Shown one piece after another: positions 37,801 to 46,456 of a stretch of DNA of 64,000 nt. Position 1 is the stretch's first letter. Each line of letters begins with the position of its first letter. A program made the position numbers and the translations under genes. Origin of the DNA: Caenimonas sp. SL110 (lineage in GTDB: Bacteria; Pseudomonadota; Gammaproteobacteria; Burkholderiales; Burkholderiaceae_C); assembly GCF_001044395.1 (NCBI RefSeq), contig NZ_JANU01000039.1, positions 1-64,000 of the forward strand, written 5' to 3'. Under the pieces are notes generated by a model. The model saw nothing but the letters and a program-made list of their open reading frames with translations, was not told the origin of the DNA and made no database searches.

Positions 37801-39630
37801 TTACCGCGGCGTGTACTCCGGCACCTGGCTGCGCAGCCAGTCGCGCACAGCCCCGCCCGCCGGAAACGGCCCCGCTTCATTGATCCATTGCGTGACGCCA
37901 GCCACATCGGGCAGCGAGGTTGAATTCTTCGCGACGCGCAGTTTGGGATGCGGCGTCGGCTCGGTGGTCTCGTCGTCGGCAAGCAGTTCCTCATAGAGCT
38001 TCTCGCCCGGCCGCAGGCCCGTATAGGCAATCGGCACTTCCTGCTCGGTGCGCCCCGACAGGCGGATCAGCATGCGAGCCAACTCGACGATCTTCACCGG
38101 CTCGCCCATGTCCAGCACGAAGATCTGGCCCGAACTGCCCATAAGGCCTGCCTGCAGCACCAGCTGCGCCGCTTCAGGAATGGTCATGAAGTAACGCACG
38201 ATGTCCGGATGCGTCACCGTGACAGGACCGCCGCGTGCGATCTGCGAGGTGAACAACGGCACCACGGAACCGCTGGAACCCAGCACATTGCCAAAGCGCA
38301 CCGACACGTATTGCGTGCGATCGAATTGCGCTGCCACGGCCTGCACCATCAGCTCGGCCAGGCGCTTGCTCGCGCCCATCACATTGGTCGGGTTCACCGC
38401 CTTGTCGGTCGAGATCATCACGAATCGACGCGCGCCACACTCACCCGCGACACGCGCCGCATTCAGGGTGCCGATCACATTGGTACGCAGCGCCTCGATC
38501 TCGTTGAGCTCTTCCATCAGCGGCACGTGCTTGTAGGCTGCCGCATGAAGGATCACCGTGGGCTTGTGCTTGTCCGCGATGGCGCGCAGCCGGTCCAGCT
38601 CGCGCACATTGGCGGTGTAGTAGAGCCCGTGCATCTGCGGATGCGAATCGCGCATTTCCTGCTCAAGCCGGTATACCGCGTACTCCGAAACATCGACGCA
38701 CACCAGCCGCCCCACGCCGAAGCGGGCGACCTGCCTGCACAGCTCCGAGCCGATGGAGCCGCCGGCGCCGGTCACCATCACCGTCTGGCCGGAGAACAGG
38801 TCGGCCAGCTGCGCCGTGTCCAGCTGCACCGGTGAGCGTCCCAGCAAATCCTCGAGCTCGATCTTGCGCGGACCGGGGCTGTCGGTCTTGAGCCACTCAT
38901 TGGGCCTGGGCATGGTGAGCAGGGTCAGGCGCGCACCAGCCGCATTCATCAACGCCTCATGCCGCTCGGGCGAACCGGGAGGACTTGCGACCAGCGCCGC
39001 ATCGGCCTGCGCCATCTCGCACACGTCGATCAACGATTCAGACTGGCCCAGCACGCGCACGTTCTGGATGGACCGGCCAACTTCACTGGCGACCGGAGAC
39101 GCAATGGCAACCGGCTCCCATTGGTGCGAACCCTTGAGCGCACGCAGCGCATCGGCGGCATCCTGCAGCGAACCCACGATGACCAGCCTGCGGCCGATGC
39201 CTCGCCCCAGCGTGCGACGCTCGATGAAGGTGCGCCAGCCCGCGCGCGCAGCGCCCAGCAGCACCAGGGCGATCAGCGGCTGCAGCAGCAGCACCGAACG
39301 CGGAAAGTTTTGCATGCGCAGCATCAGGATCGCCGCAGCGGACAGCAGCCCGCCCAGCAGGATACCGACCGCGAGTTGCCGAAGTTCAGGCAGGCCGATG
39401 TAGCTCCAGACCTGCCGATACACGCGAGCCAGCGACAGGCCTGTGGCGTATCCCGCGAGCGTCCATGGAATGCTGTGCCTGGCAAGGCGATCAAACTCAC
39501 CGGGGATGTCGAAGTTGAACCGCAGCCAGAACGCGACCCAGCCGGCGACCAGCACCAGCGCCAGATCCACCGCCACCAGCACCAGCGTGTTCCTAGACAG
39601 TCGCACGCGCACCCGCCTGTTGCAGCGCAC
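37801..39630 (-). CDS. Membrane-bound UDP-N-acetylhexosamine 4,6-dehydratase (FlaA1/CapD/PglF type)
   Basis: A 609-residue protein of the long, membrane-anchored dehydratase class. Four hydrophobic segments lie within about 1-135. A Rossmann-like middle domain (about 145-270) follows. The catalytic SDR domain starts MVTGAGGSIGSELC (about residue 285), with active-site STDKAVNPTNVMGASKR, in which Met replaces the usual Tyr of the YxxxK motif as in PglF-like enzymes. It makes UDP-4-keto-6-deoxy-GlcNAc, the first step to bacillosamine or legionaminic acid. Its N-terminus overlaps the aminotransferase gene by 38 bases; a GTG at 39612 is an alternative start. It is the last gene of the leftward operon. 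Confidence 0.92.
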   Translation of the reverse strand: MRCNRRVRVRLSRNTLVLVAVDLALVLVAGWVAFWLRFNFDIPGEFDRLARHSIPWTLAGYATGLSLARVYRQVWSYIGLPELRQLAVGILLGGLLSAAAILMLRMQNFPRSVLLLQPLIALVLLGAARAGWRTFIERRTLGRGIGRRLVIVGSLQDAADALRALKGSHQWEPVAIASPVASEVGRSIQNVRVLGQSESLIDVCEMAQADAALVASPPGSPERHEALMNAAGARLTLLTMPRPNEWLKTDSPGPRKIELEDLLGRSPVQLDTAQLADLFSGQTVMVTGAGGSIGSELCRQVARFGVGRLVCVDVSEYAVYRLEQEMRDSHPQMHGLYYTANVRELDRLRAIADKHKPTVILHAAAYKHVPLMEELNEIEALRTNVIGTLNAARVAGECGARRFVMISTDKAVNPTNVMGASKRLAELMVQAVAAQFDRTQYVSVRFGNVLGSSGSVVPLFTSQIARGGPVTVTHPDIVRYFMTIPEAAQLVLQAGLMGSSGQIFVLDMGEPVKIVELARMLIRLSGRTEQEVPIAYTGLRPGEKLYEELLADDETTEPTPHPKLRVAKNSTSLPDVAGVTQWINEAGPFPAGGAVRDWLRSQVPEYTPR

Positions 39631-41089
39631 GGCGCAGCTGGTCGATCACACGACCCTGCTGCTCCTGCGTGAGGTTCGAGCCCGAGGGCAAGCACACACC
39701 CGACTCGAAACACGCTTTCGAAAAATCGCCGCCCTCATGCGCGAAGTACGGCGCATCCTTGAAAAGCGGTTGCATGTGCATCGGCTTCCAGACCGGACGC
39801 GCTTCGATGGAATGCCGCTCCAGCGCCCGCAGCAGGCGATCGCGCCTCGACTGTCCATCGGTACCCGGCAATGTGAAGCAACTCAACCACCGCGTGGACC
39901 GGTAGCCCTCGGGTTCCGGCATCCACTCGATCGCCGCATCGGCAAGCTCGGCGCGATAGATGTCGAAGACCTGGCGTCGTTGCTCCACGCGTTGGTCCAG
40001 CACCCGCAGCTGGCCGCGGCCGATGCCCGCCAGCACATTGCTCATGCGGTAGTTGAAGCCGACCTCGATGTGTTCGTAGTGCGCCGCCGGCTCGCGCGCC
40101 TGCGTTGCGAGCTTTCGTGCCCGTTCGGCCATCTGCGCATCGTTGGTCACCAGCATTCCACCGCCGGACGTGGTGATGATCTTGTTGCCGTTGAATGAAA
40201 AGATGCCAATGGCGCCGAAGCTGCCACTGGCGCGCCCCTTGTACTTTGCGCCCAGGGACTCGGCCGCGTCTTCCAGCAGCGGGACGCCATAGCGTTCGCA
40301 CACCGCAAGCAAAGCGTCCATGTCTGCGCTCTGCCCGTACAGGTTCACCACGATCACGCAACGCGGCATGCGGCCTTCGCGCTGCGCCCACTCGAACGCG
40401 CGCTCCAGCGCCTGCGGACACATGTTCCAGGTCTGAGGCTGCGAGTCGATGAAAACGGGCCTCGCATTGCAGTAGAGGATCGGATTGCAGCTGCCCACAA
40501 ACGTCAGCGAGGAACAAAAAACCGTATCACCAGGCTTTACGCCCAGCAGCAGCAATGCCAGATGAATCGCAGCCGTGCCCGAGCTCACCGCTGCGCCGTG
40601 GCCCACGCCCGCGTAACTCGCGAGCTCACGCTCGAAGCCATCGACATGCGGGCCAAGCGGCGCGATCCAGTTCGTCTTGAACGCATCTTCGACAAACGCT
40701 GTTTCTTCTTCGCCCAGGTGCGGCGACGAAAGCCAGATGCGCTGCGACAACTCGCGCCTGAACATGATGTCGACGGCGCGGCCGGCTTCATCGACGACCG
40801 GCAAATGATCGATCTGGTGCTTGTCGAGCACGGCCATCGCAGTGGGCAGGCCTGCATCGAGACCAACGGTGACAGGCGCCTGCTCGGGCAGGGCCGACAC
40901 CGCGGAATCCTCGGGCACGTGACTCAGCGCAGCGCGCCGCAGGTCCCCGTCGGTGAGCGTTCGCTGCAGCGAGCCGTCCGCACGGGTGACGAGCAGGATG
41001 CCGCGACCGGTTGCATTGAGGGCTTCAAGGGCCTGGTGCAGCGTCGCCGTCGCAGGCAGGCAAAGGGCGTTGAACTGGTCGGCGTTCAC
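39593..41089 (-). CDS. CBS-domain / DegT-family sugar aminotransferase fusion
   Basis: 498 residues. A pair of CBS domains (about 1-115; LPATATLHQALEALNATGRG and DKHQIDHLPVVDEAGR) precedes a PLP-dependent DegT/DnrJ/EryC1 aminotransferase (about 120-498). The aminotransferase part, beginning LSSPHLGEEETAFVEDAF and NWIAPLGP, is of the EpsN/PglE kind that aminates C4 of UDP-4-keto-6-deoxy-GlcNAc. The PLP Lys is in SFNGNKIITTSGGGM. It starts at GTG 41089 with AGGAG six bases before it, overlapping the upstream stop (GTGA). CBS domains are usually on the nucleotidyltransferase PtmE in related pathways, so the fusion is unusual. It may sense nucleotides. Confidence 0.88.
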   Translation of the reverse strand: MNADQFNALCLPATATLHQALEALNATGRGILLVTRADGSLQRTLTDGDLRRAALSHVPEDSAVSALPEQAPVTVGLDAGLPTAMAVLDKHQIDHLPVVDEAGRAVDIMFRRELSQRIWLSSPHLGEEETAFVEDAFKTNWIAPLGPHVDGFERELASYAGVGHGAAVSSGTAAIHLALLLLGVKPGDTVFCSSLTFVGSCNPILYCNARPVFIDSQPQTWNMCPQALERAFEWAQREGRMPRCVIVVNLYGQSADMDALLAVCERYGVPLLEDAAESLGAKYKGRASGSFGAIGIFSFNGNKIITTSGGGMLVTNDAQMAERARKLATQAREPAAHYEHIEVGFNYRMSNVLAGIGRGQLRVLDQRVEQRRQVFDIYRAELADAAIEWMPEPEGYRSTRWLSCFTLPGTDGQSRRDRLLRALERHSIEARPVWKPMHMQPLFKDAPYFAHEGGDFSKACFESGVCLPSGSNLTQEQQGRVIDQLRRALQQAGARATV

Positions 41090-41697
41090 TTCAATCTCCT
41101 GGCGGGAACGCCGGCATAAACGCCCGCTTCGGCGATGGGCTGCGTGACGACAGCGCCTGCCCCGATGGTCACGTCGTCGGCAATGCCAATTCCCGGCAAT
41201 ACCGTCGAGCCCGCGCCCACCAGCACACGGCGTCCCACACGCACACCGCCGCCGAGCACGGCGCCCGGCGCGACATGCGAAAACTCGCCGACCACCACAT
41301 CGTGATCGACAACCGCGCCGTGATTGACGATGACCGCGCGGCCTAGCACTGCACCCGGGGCCACCACCGCCTGCGCAGCAATGAAACACCCGGCAGCGAC
41401 GCTGGCATGGACGGAAACCGATGCATGGGGATGAATGACGGTGACGTGCTGTCTGCCGGTGGCGGCAGCCGTTTCTGTCTCACGATTCGCGGCGCGACCG
41501 ATGGCCACATGCAGCGTGCACGACTGCGTGAGCGTCGAATCAATCGCGAGCAGCGCAACACCGGGCAACAACTCACCGCTTGCACGCGCCGGGTTGCGGT
41601 CGCACGCAAACACACGCGACCATGCGCCGCTCGCCAATGCCGCGTCCGCCACCACGCGGCCATGGCCGCCCGCACCCAATATCAGCAATTCCGCCAA
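41086..41697 (-). CDS. NeuD/PglD-type sugar O/N-acyltransferase
   Basis: 203 residues. The N-terminal PglD-like domain (LLILGAGGHGRVVADAAL) is followed by a left-handed beta-helix of hexapeptide repeats (IHPHASVSVHASVAAG ... AVVNHGAVVDHDVVVGEF) and a C-terminal GVPARRLK. It probably acetylates the 4-amino sugar made by the adjacent aminotransferase. The start is TTG 41697, preceded by AGAAGG at suitable spacing; no ATG fits. It overlaps the next gene by four bases. Confidence 0.85.
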   Translation of the reverse strand: MAELLILGAGGHGRVVADAALASGAWSRVFACDRNPARASGELLPGVALLAIDSTLTQSCTLHVAIGRAANRETETAAATGRQHVTVIHPHASVSVHASVAAGCFIAAQAVVAPGAVLGRAVIVNHGAVVDHDVVVGEFSHVAPGAVLGGGVRVGRRVLVGAGSTVLPGIGIADDVTIGAGAVVTQPIAEAGVYAGVPARRLK

Positions 41698-41730
41698 GCG
41701 ATTCGCGCCTTCTTCAGTACGTCAGAAACG

Positions 41731-42873
41731 TCAAAAACTGTTGGTTTTGTCCAGGAGATGAGGGCCTGCCGGCAAGCTTGCCAGCAGTGCGGCGATGCGC
41801 TCGCCCGCCTTCCCGTCACCCCAGAGATTGTCCCACGGCCAACGACCGTGTTCGATGGCAGAACGCAGCGCTGATTCGATGGCATCGCGCTCGGGCGGCA
41901 CATCCGTGACGTTTGGATTGCGCTCGCGCAAACGCTGCCTGTCACCGATGTTGACCACCGGCGTGCCGAATGTGGCCGCTTCAATGATGCCCGCCGAGGA
42001 GTTGCCTGCGAGCACCGCGCAATGCGCAAGCGCCGCGGCAAACTGCGCCCGTGGCAGATGGCGGATTCGAACTGAACCGTGCGCAAGCGCCGCCCTGTCG
42101 AGCGCCTCCAGGATCTCGCGCGAGCCGGCATCGGCATTGGGGTCCAGCCACACCACCGGTAACCCGATGCTTGCCAACGCGGCCAGTAATGCGTCGGCTT
42201 GCGCCCGTGCCTGCCCTGCCTGCTGCACCACTGGGTGGAACATGGCGAGGACGAACGGTGAGTTGCTGCTCAAGCCGAGCACTCGAATCGCTTCGGCTCG
42301 CGGCACGGCGCCAAGCTCAGCAAGCCCATCGAGCCCCGGCGCACCGGTTACGAAGATTCGTGCCTCATCCTCGCCCAATCCGATCAGGCGCTCGCGCGAG
42401 CCCTGCGTCGCGACGAAGTGGTAACTTGCCAGTTTGGAGATCGCGTGACGGATCGGCTCGTCGACCGTGCCCGACCGCTCGCCGCCGTGGATGTGAACGC
42501 AAGCAACACCCGTGTGCAGCGCGGCCAGTGCGCCCGCCAGCATCTCACCGCGATCACCGAGCACCACCAGGAAATCAGGCTTCTCGCGATCGAGCAGTTG
42601 CGTCATCGCGCGCAGACAGTCAGCCAGCGCAAAGGCCATCCCGGCACCTGTGCGGTTGTCCATGTCGAGCGCGAGTTCCGCGCAAATTCGCAGGCCGCTC
42701 GCGCGAACCTCATTGACCGTTTCGCCGTGCGCGCGGCTCAGGTGCATGCCGGTCACCGCAATGCTCAAGTCGATGCCCGGCGTCGATGCGACGCGCTGCA
42801 ACGTCGACTGAAGCAGGCCAAAATCCGCACGCGTGCCAGTGAGGTAAACGATGCGGCGCGGCGCTTGAGTCAT
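41731..42873 (-). CDS. neuC: Hydrolysing UDP-N-acetylhexosamine 2-epimerase (NeuC/LegG type)
   Basis: A 380-residue GT-B-fold epimerase. The N-terminus is IVYLTGTRADFGLLQSTL. The conserved HIHGGERSGTVDEPIRHAIS is the hydrolysing NeuC/LegG signature, and AGNSSAGIIEAATFGTPVVNIG contributes the UDP site. It would release 2-epimerised free sugar, here probably 2,4-diacetamido-2,4,6-trideoxymannose. The start overlaps the stop of the synthase gene by four bases. Confidence 0.92.
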   Translation of the reverse strand: MTQAPRRIVYLTGTRADFGLLQSTLQRVASTPGIDLSIAVTGMHLSRAHGETVNEVRASGLRICAELALDMDNRTGAGMAFALADCLRAMTQLLDREKPDFLVVLGDRGEMLAGALAALHTGVACVHIHGGERSGTVDEPIRHAISKLASYHFVATQGSRERLIGLGEDEARIFVTGAPGLDGLAELGAVPRAEAIRVLGLSSNSPFVLAMFHPVVQQAGQARAQADALLAALASIGLPVVWLDPNADAGSREILEALDRAALAHGSVRIRHLPRAQFAAALAHCAVLAGNSSAGIIEAATFGTPVVNIGDRQRLRERNPNVTDVPPERDAIESALRSAIEHGRWPWDNLWGDGKAGERIAALLASLPAGPHLLDKTNSF

Positions 42874-43913
42874 GCGCCGCTCCGGCCTTCAACATCAAGA
42901 TCGCTCCACTGCAGCACGGTGCCCGCAGGCATGTTCGTCCTGGCCTTAGCACCCACCACCTGCGGCAGCTCGCGAGGCGCCATGCCTGTCGCGGGACGAC
43001 GGCAAGCCAGCATCGCCTCCGTCATTCGCGTTCCTGCCTTGATGTCGACTGCAGCGACAACGCTGCGACGCGCCACGCGGGCCGTGTTCCGTTCTTCAGC
43101 GGTAGGCGCCTTCACACCGTCACCCAGCATCGCCGACACGCGCCGGATGCCGGCCACCATGCGCGCGAACTCAGCGGGCTCCAGCGAGGCACTGTGATCG
43201 GGACCGGGCAGTTCGTTGTCGAGTGTGAGGTGCTTCTCGATCACGGTCGCGCCAAGGGCCACCGCCGCCAGATCGGCCTCTATCCCCAGGCTGTGGTCGG
43301 AGTAGCCGATCGCCACGCCCAGGTCGCGCGCCATCGAGACGATGGCCGTGAGATTGAGCGCGCTGTCAGGCGCAGGATAAGCAGAGGTGCAATGAAACAC
43401 GGTGACATCGACCAGACTGCCGCGCGCCTGGCCGATCCAGTCGAGCGCCTCGCGGATTTCTTCCATCGTTGCCATGCCAGTGGAAACCAGCAGCGGAAGT
43501 TTCTGCGAAGCCGCATGTGCCACCAGCGCGCGATGCGTCAGCTCGCCCGACGAGAGCTTGATGCGCCTGACGCCAAGCTGCACCAGCATGTCCACTGCAT
43601 TCACTGAAAACGGCGTCGAGAAAAACTCGATCCCGATCGCATCGCAATGCGCCTTGAGGGCCTCGTGCTGCTCGCGTGACAACTCCAGCGCGCGCAGCAT
43701 GGCGAACTGGTCCTGCGCGCCGGTCGCCTTGGCCTGGTAGTCGGCCGTGGGTGCGCCCGGCACGACCAGGTCTTCGGCGCGAAAGGTCTGGAACTTCACC
43801 GCGTCTGCGCCAGCCGCATGGGCCGCATCGCACAAGCGCAGCGCCATCTGCAGATCGCCGTTGTGGTTGACGCCTGCCTCCGCTATGACGAACACGTGAT
43901 GGGGCGGCAACAT
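42870..43913 (-). CDS. neuB: Nonulosonic acid synthase (NeuB/LegI type)
   Basis: A 347-residue PEP-dependent synthase. The TIM barrel starts VFVIAEAGVNHNGDLQMA, with IEFFSTPFSVNAVDML, KLSSGELTH and IGYSDHSLGIEADLAAVALG. A C-terminal antifreeze-like SAF domain (about 280-345) completes the usual NeuB design. It condenses PEP with a mannosamine-type sugar to a nine-carbon acid. With the dehydratase and aminotransferase, the product is probably legionaminic-type. ATG 43913 is chosen because the ATG at 43931 overlaps the previous gene and adds six residues. Confidence 0.93.
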   Translation of the reverse strand: MLPPHHVFVIAEAGVNHNGDLQMALRLCDAAHAAGADAVKFQTFRAEDLVVPGAPTADYQAKATGAQDQFAMLRALELSREQHEALKAHCDAIGIEFFSTPFSVNAVDMLVQLGVRRIKLSSGELTHRALVAHAASQKLPLLVSTGMATMEEIREALDWIGQARGSLVDVTVFHCTSAYPAPDSALNLTAIVSMARDLGVAIGYSDHSLGIEADLAAVALGATVIEKHLTLDNELPGPDHSASLEPAEFARMVAGIRRVSAMLGDGVKAPTAEERNTARVARRSVVAAVDIKAGTRMTEAMLACRRPATGMAPRELPQVVGAKARTNMPAGTVLQWSDLDVEGRSGA

Positions 43914-43915
43914 CG

Positions 43916-44704
43916 CTACCACACCGTCCATCCACCATCGACGACCAGGTTGTGGCCGGTCACGTACTTCGACGCATCGCTTGCGAGGTAGCGCATGGCA
44001 TTGGCCATGTCATCGGCCTGGGCCATGCGGCCCAGTGGCGCGCGGCTGGCGTAGTTCGCGACGAAGGTTTCGTTCTGCCCGCTGAAGACGCCGCCCGGCG
44101 TGATCGCGTTCACGCGGACGCCCTTGCTGCCCCAGTAGCTGGCGAGGTACTGGGTCAGGCCCCACAGTCCGGCCTTGCTGGCCGCGTAGATGGCGGGCGT
44201 GTTGATCGCGCGGCCCAGGTACAGCGAGCCTTCGTAGATGCGCTGATCCGGTGCGACCACGCCATAGATCGAAATCGTGTTGATGATGCTGCCCTTGCCG
44301 CGCGCGGCCATCGGCGCGCCGAACGCCTGCGCGCAGAGCATGGCGCCGGTCAGGTTCACGCCCATGACCTCGTTCCAGTCGGCGAGTGGAAAAGTCTCGA
44401 AGGGTTCGAAGAAGTTTTCGGATTTGGTGGCGGCGTTGTTCAGCAGCGCGTCGGCCACACCCCACTTCTCCTGCAACGACACGCGCGCCCGCATCACTTC
44501 GTCCGGCCTGGAGATATCGGCGACGCAATGCACCAGCTCGCCCGTTGCCGGCCCCAGGTTCTGCTCCAGCAGCGCAGCATCGCGATCGATCGCGAAGACG
44601 CGCGCGCCCGCCGCCAGAAAGTTGCGGGTGACTTCGCTTCCGATGATGCCCGCCGCTCCGGTCAGCACGACCACCTTGCCATCAAGCCCGAAGGCATCAC
44701 TCAT
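43916..44704 (-). CDS. SDR-family oxidoreductase (PtmA-like)
   Basis: A 262-residue NAD(P)-dependent short-chain dehydrogenase. The cofactor motif is LTGAAGIIGSEVT, and NNAA is at about residue 90. The catalytic Ser is in NTISIYG and the Tyr-Lys pair in PAIYAASKAG. The C-terminus is VTGHNLVVDGGWT. PtmA of flagellin-glycan loci belongs to the same group and shares this neighbourhood. The exact substrate is unknown. It is coupled to the synthetase gene by ATGA overlap. Confidence 0.88.
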   Translation of the reverse strand: MSDAFGLDGKVVVLTGAAGIIGSEVTRNFLAAGARVFAIDRDAALLEQNLGPATGELVHCVADISRPDEVMRARVSLQEKWGVADALLNNAATKSENFFEPFETFPLADWNEVMGVNLTGAMLCAQAFGAPMAARGKGSIINTISIYGVVAPDQRIYEGSLYLGRAINTPAIYAASKAGLWGLTQYLASYWGSKGVRVNAITPGGVFSGQNETFVANYASRAPLGRMAQADDMANAMRYLASDASKYVTGHNLVVDGGWTVW

Positions 44705-45396
44705 GTTGTTCCCTTTTGTCTTTTCATCAGCAATTCGACAAATTCAAAATCCAGCGGATGGTCGATGTCGATCGAACGCTCACGCGGCATCACATGCAGG
44801 CGAATGCGCGGATGCGCCCAGAGCGACGAGGCCAGTGTGCGCCGGTGCCACACATAGATCGACGCATTCATCGCATACACCCTGGGTGCGAGCTGACGGC
44901 CTGCCACTTCGCTCGCCGGCGGACACACGCGCTCATAAAAGCCGCCCGGCTTTTGCTCGACCATGTTGAAGTACGGATTCTTGTCCGATTCGTAACCCGT
45001 GATCACTGCATCGGTGTCTTCGTCCAGCAGCGCGTTGCAGGCGACGATATCGCTCACTTCCCGCAAAGGCGAAGTCGGATCGAGGTCGATGATGCGATCG
45101 ACCGGCATGTCGTTGGCTTCCACCCACTCCACCAGATGCTGGATCACCGGCAACTTCGCGGCAGTCGATGTCGCAAGTTCGGCAGGACGCACGAAGGGCA
45201 CAGTCGCACCATGGGCGCGCGCCACTTCTGCAATCTGCTCATCGTCGGTCGAGACGTAGATTCCACGCGCCAGGCCGCTGCGCTGCGCCTGTTCTATCGT
45301 CCATGCGATCAGCGGCTTGCCCAGCAAGGGACGGATATTTTTGCCGGGCAGGCCCTGCGAGCCGCCGCGTGCGCAGATGGTGATGATGGTGTTCAT
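44701..45396 (-). CDS. neuA: CMP-nonulosonic acid synthetase (NeuA/LegF type)
   Basis: A 231-residue cytidylyltransferase. The CTP-binding start is ICARGGSQGLPGKNIRPL, followed by LIAWTIEQAQRSG and STDDEQIAEVA. The LDPTSPLREVSDI segment is typical of CMP-sialate and CMP-legionaminate synthetases. The C-terminal part ends in DIDHPLDFEFVELLM, a metal-binding region. The start at 45396 follows the family start; the frame continues upstream into the oxidoreductase gene. It provides the activated sugar for a glycosyltransferase. Confidence 0.92.
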   Translation of the reverse strand: MNTIITICARGGSQGLPGKNIRPLLGKPLIAWTIEQAQRSGLARGIYVSTDDEQIAEVARAHGATVPFVRPAELATSTAAKLPVIQHLVEWVEANDMPVDRIIDLDPTSPLREVSDIVACNALLDEDTDAVITGYESDKNPYFNMVEQKPGGFYERVCPPASEVAGRQLAPRVYAMNASIYVWHRRTLASSLWAHPRIRLHVMPRERSIDIDHPLDFEFVELLMKRQKGTT

Positions 45397-46424
45397 TGCG
45401 CGGCCCCACCAGCAGTACGCCAGGCAGTTGCTTCGAGGGCGATCATCCAGCGAGTGACATGCATGGCGCGCTGCAGGTCGTAGCGCGTCTTCGATCCCGT
45501 GCGCCATGCATGGAGCAGGTCCTGCATCGCCAATGGGTAGGTGCCGGCCATGTCCCAATCCGATGCTTGCGTTTCAATGACGTGGCTCCCGTTTGCATCC
45601 TGCAGCGTGAGCTGCCGTCCCACGATATCCAGGCGCAAGGTTCCCCGGTCGCCCACCACCAGGTACTCGCGCACCGGCTTTCGGCTCACATAATCGAGGC
45701 CGACCTGCACCGGCAGTCCGCTCTTCATCGACAGCGTGATCGCCGCCGCATCGTCACTGTCAATCTGCAGGCTGCCACTGTTCGAGGCCGCAGCCTGTCC
45801 CATGCCGATTTCGCCAAAGAGGTATGCCGCGCTGTCGATCTCATGCACCAGGTCGAAGATCACGCCGCCGCCATCATCACGGTGCGCGCTGTAGCTCTGG
45901 CGGTAATCGCGACCGGCGCGCCAGTCGGGCAACCACTGGCCGACCTGCAGGGTGGCGCGAGCGATGCGCCCTGCTGCTTCGCTTTCGCATGCGGCCTTGA
46001 GCTTGTTCACCGCCCCCAGGTAGCGCAGGTTGCAACCGACCACACTGGGGCGATCCCACCCCGCCTCGATCCGGCGTTGGATCGCGCGGAGCGAAACCGC
46101 ATCAATGACCACGGGCTTCTCGATGTAGAGCGCATCCACGCAATCCATCAGCGCATCCAGATCAGCCGCATGCTGGGCCGACACGCTGCAAACCACTGCG
46201 ATCTGCGGCCTTGCCGCAAGCCCCGCCGCGACGCAGGCGACCGGCGTCGCAGCAAACTGGCGCGCCCACCCCACGGACTCCTCGCGCGTGGCGACCATGA
46301 AAAGCTCGGCTCCTGGCACCAGCGCGCGAATGTTTTGCGCATGCCGCCGCCCTATCGACCCGGCTCCTGTCAACAGCACCCGTGGACGGTCGCTCGCGGC
46401 TCGGTTTTGCATAATGGCGGTCAT
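45393..46424 (-). CDS. Gfo/Idh/MocA-family oxidoreductase
   Basis: 343 residues. The N-terminal Rossmann domain is VLLTGAGSIGRRHAQNIRAL, with EKPVV near residue 110 carrying the usual catalytic Lys. The C-terminal substrate domain includes DGGGVIFDLVHEID. Such enzymes oxidise or reduce sugars or sugar nucleotides. It is the first gene of the leftward operon and probably tailors the nonulosonic acid or a partner sugar. GGGGA before ATG 46424 supports this start. Only 32 bases separate it from the divergent gene. Confidence 0.88.
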   Translation of the reverse strand: MTAIMQNRAASDRPRVLLTGAGSIGRRHAQNIRALVPGAELFMVATREESVGWARQFAATPVACVAAGLAARPQIAVVCSVSAQHAADLDALMDCVDALYIEKPVVIDAVSLRAIQRRIEAGWDRPSVVGCNLRYLGAVNKLKAACESEAAGRIARATLQVGQWLPDWRAGRDYRQSYSAHRDDGGGVIFDLVHEIDSAAYLFGEIGMGQAAASNSGSLQIDSDDAAAITLSMKSGLPVQVGLDYVSRKPVREYLVVGDRGTLRLDIVGRQLTLQDANGSHVIETQASDWDMAGTYPLAMQDLLHAWRTGSKTRYDLQRAMHVTRWMIALEATAWRTAGGAAQ

Positions 46425-46456
46425 TATTTCATTCCCCGGAACACCCCGGACAAACG

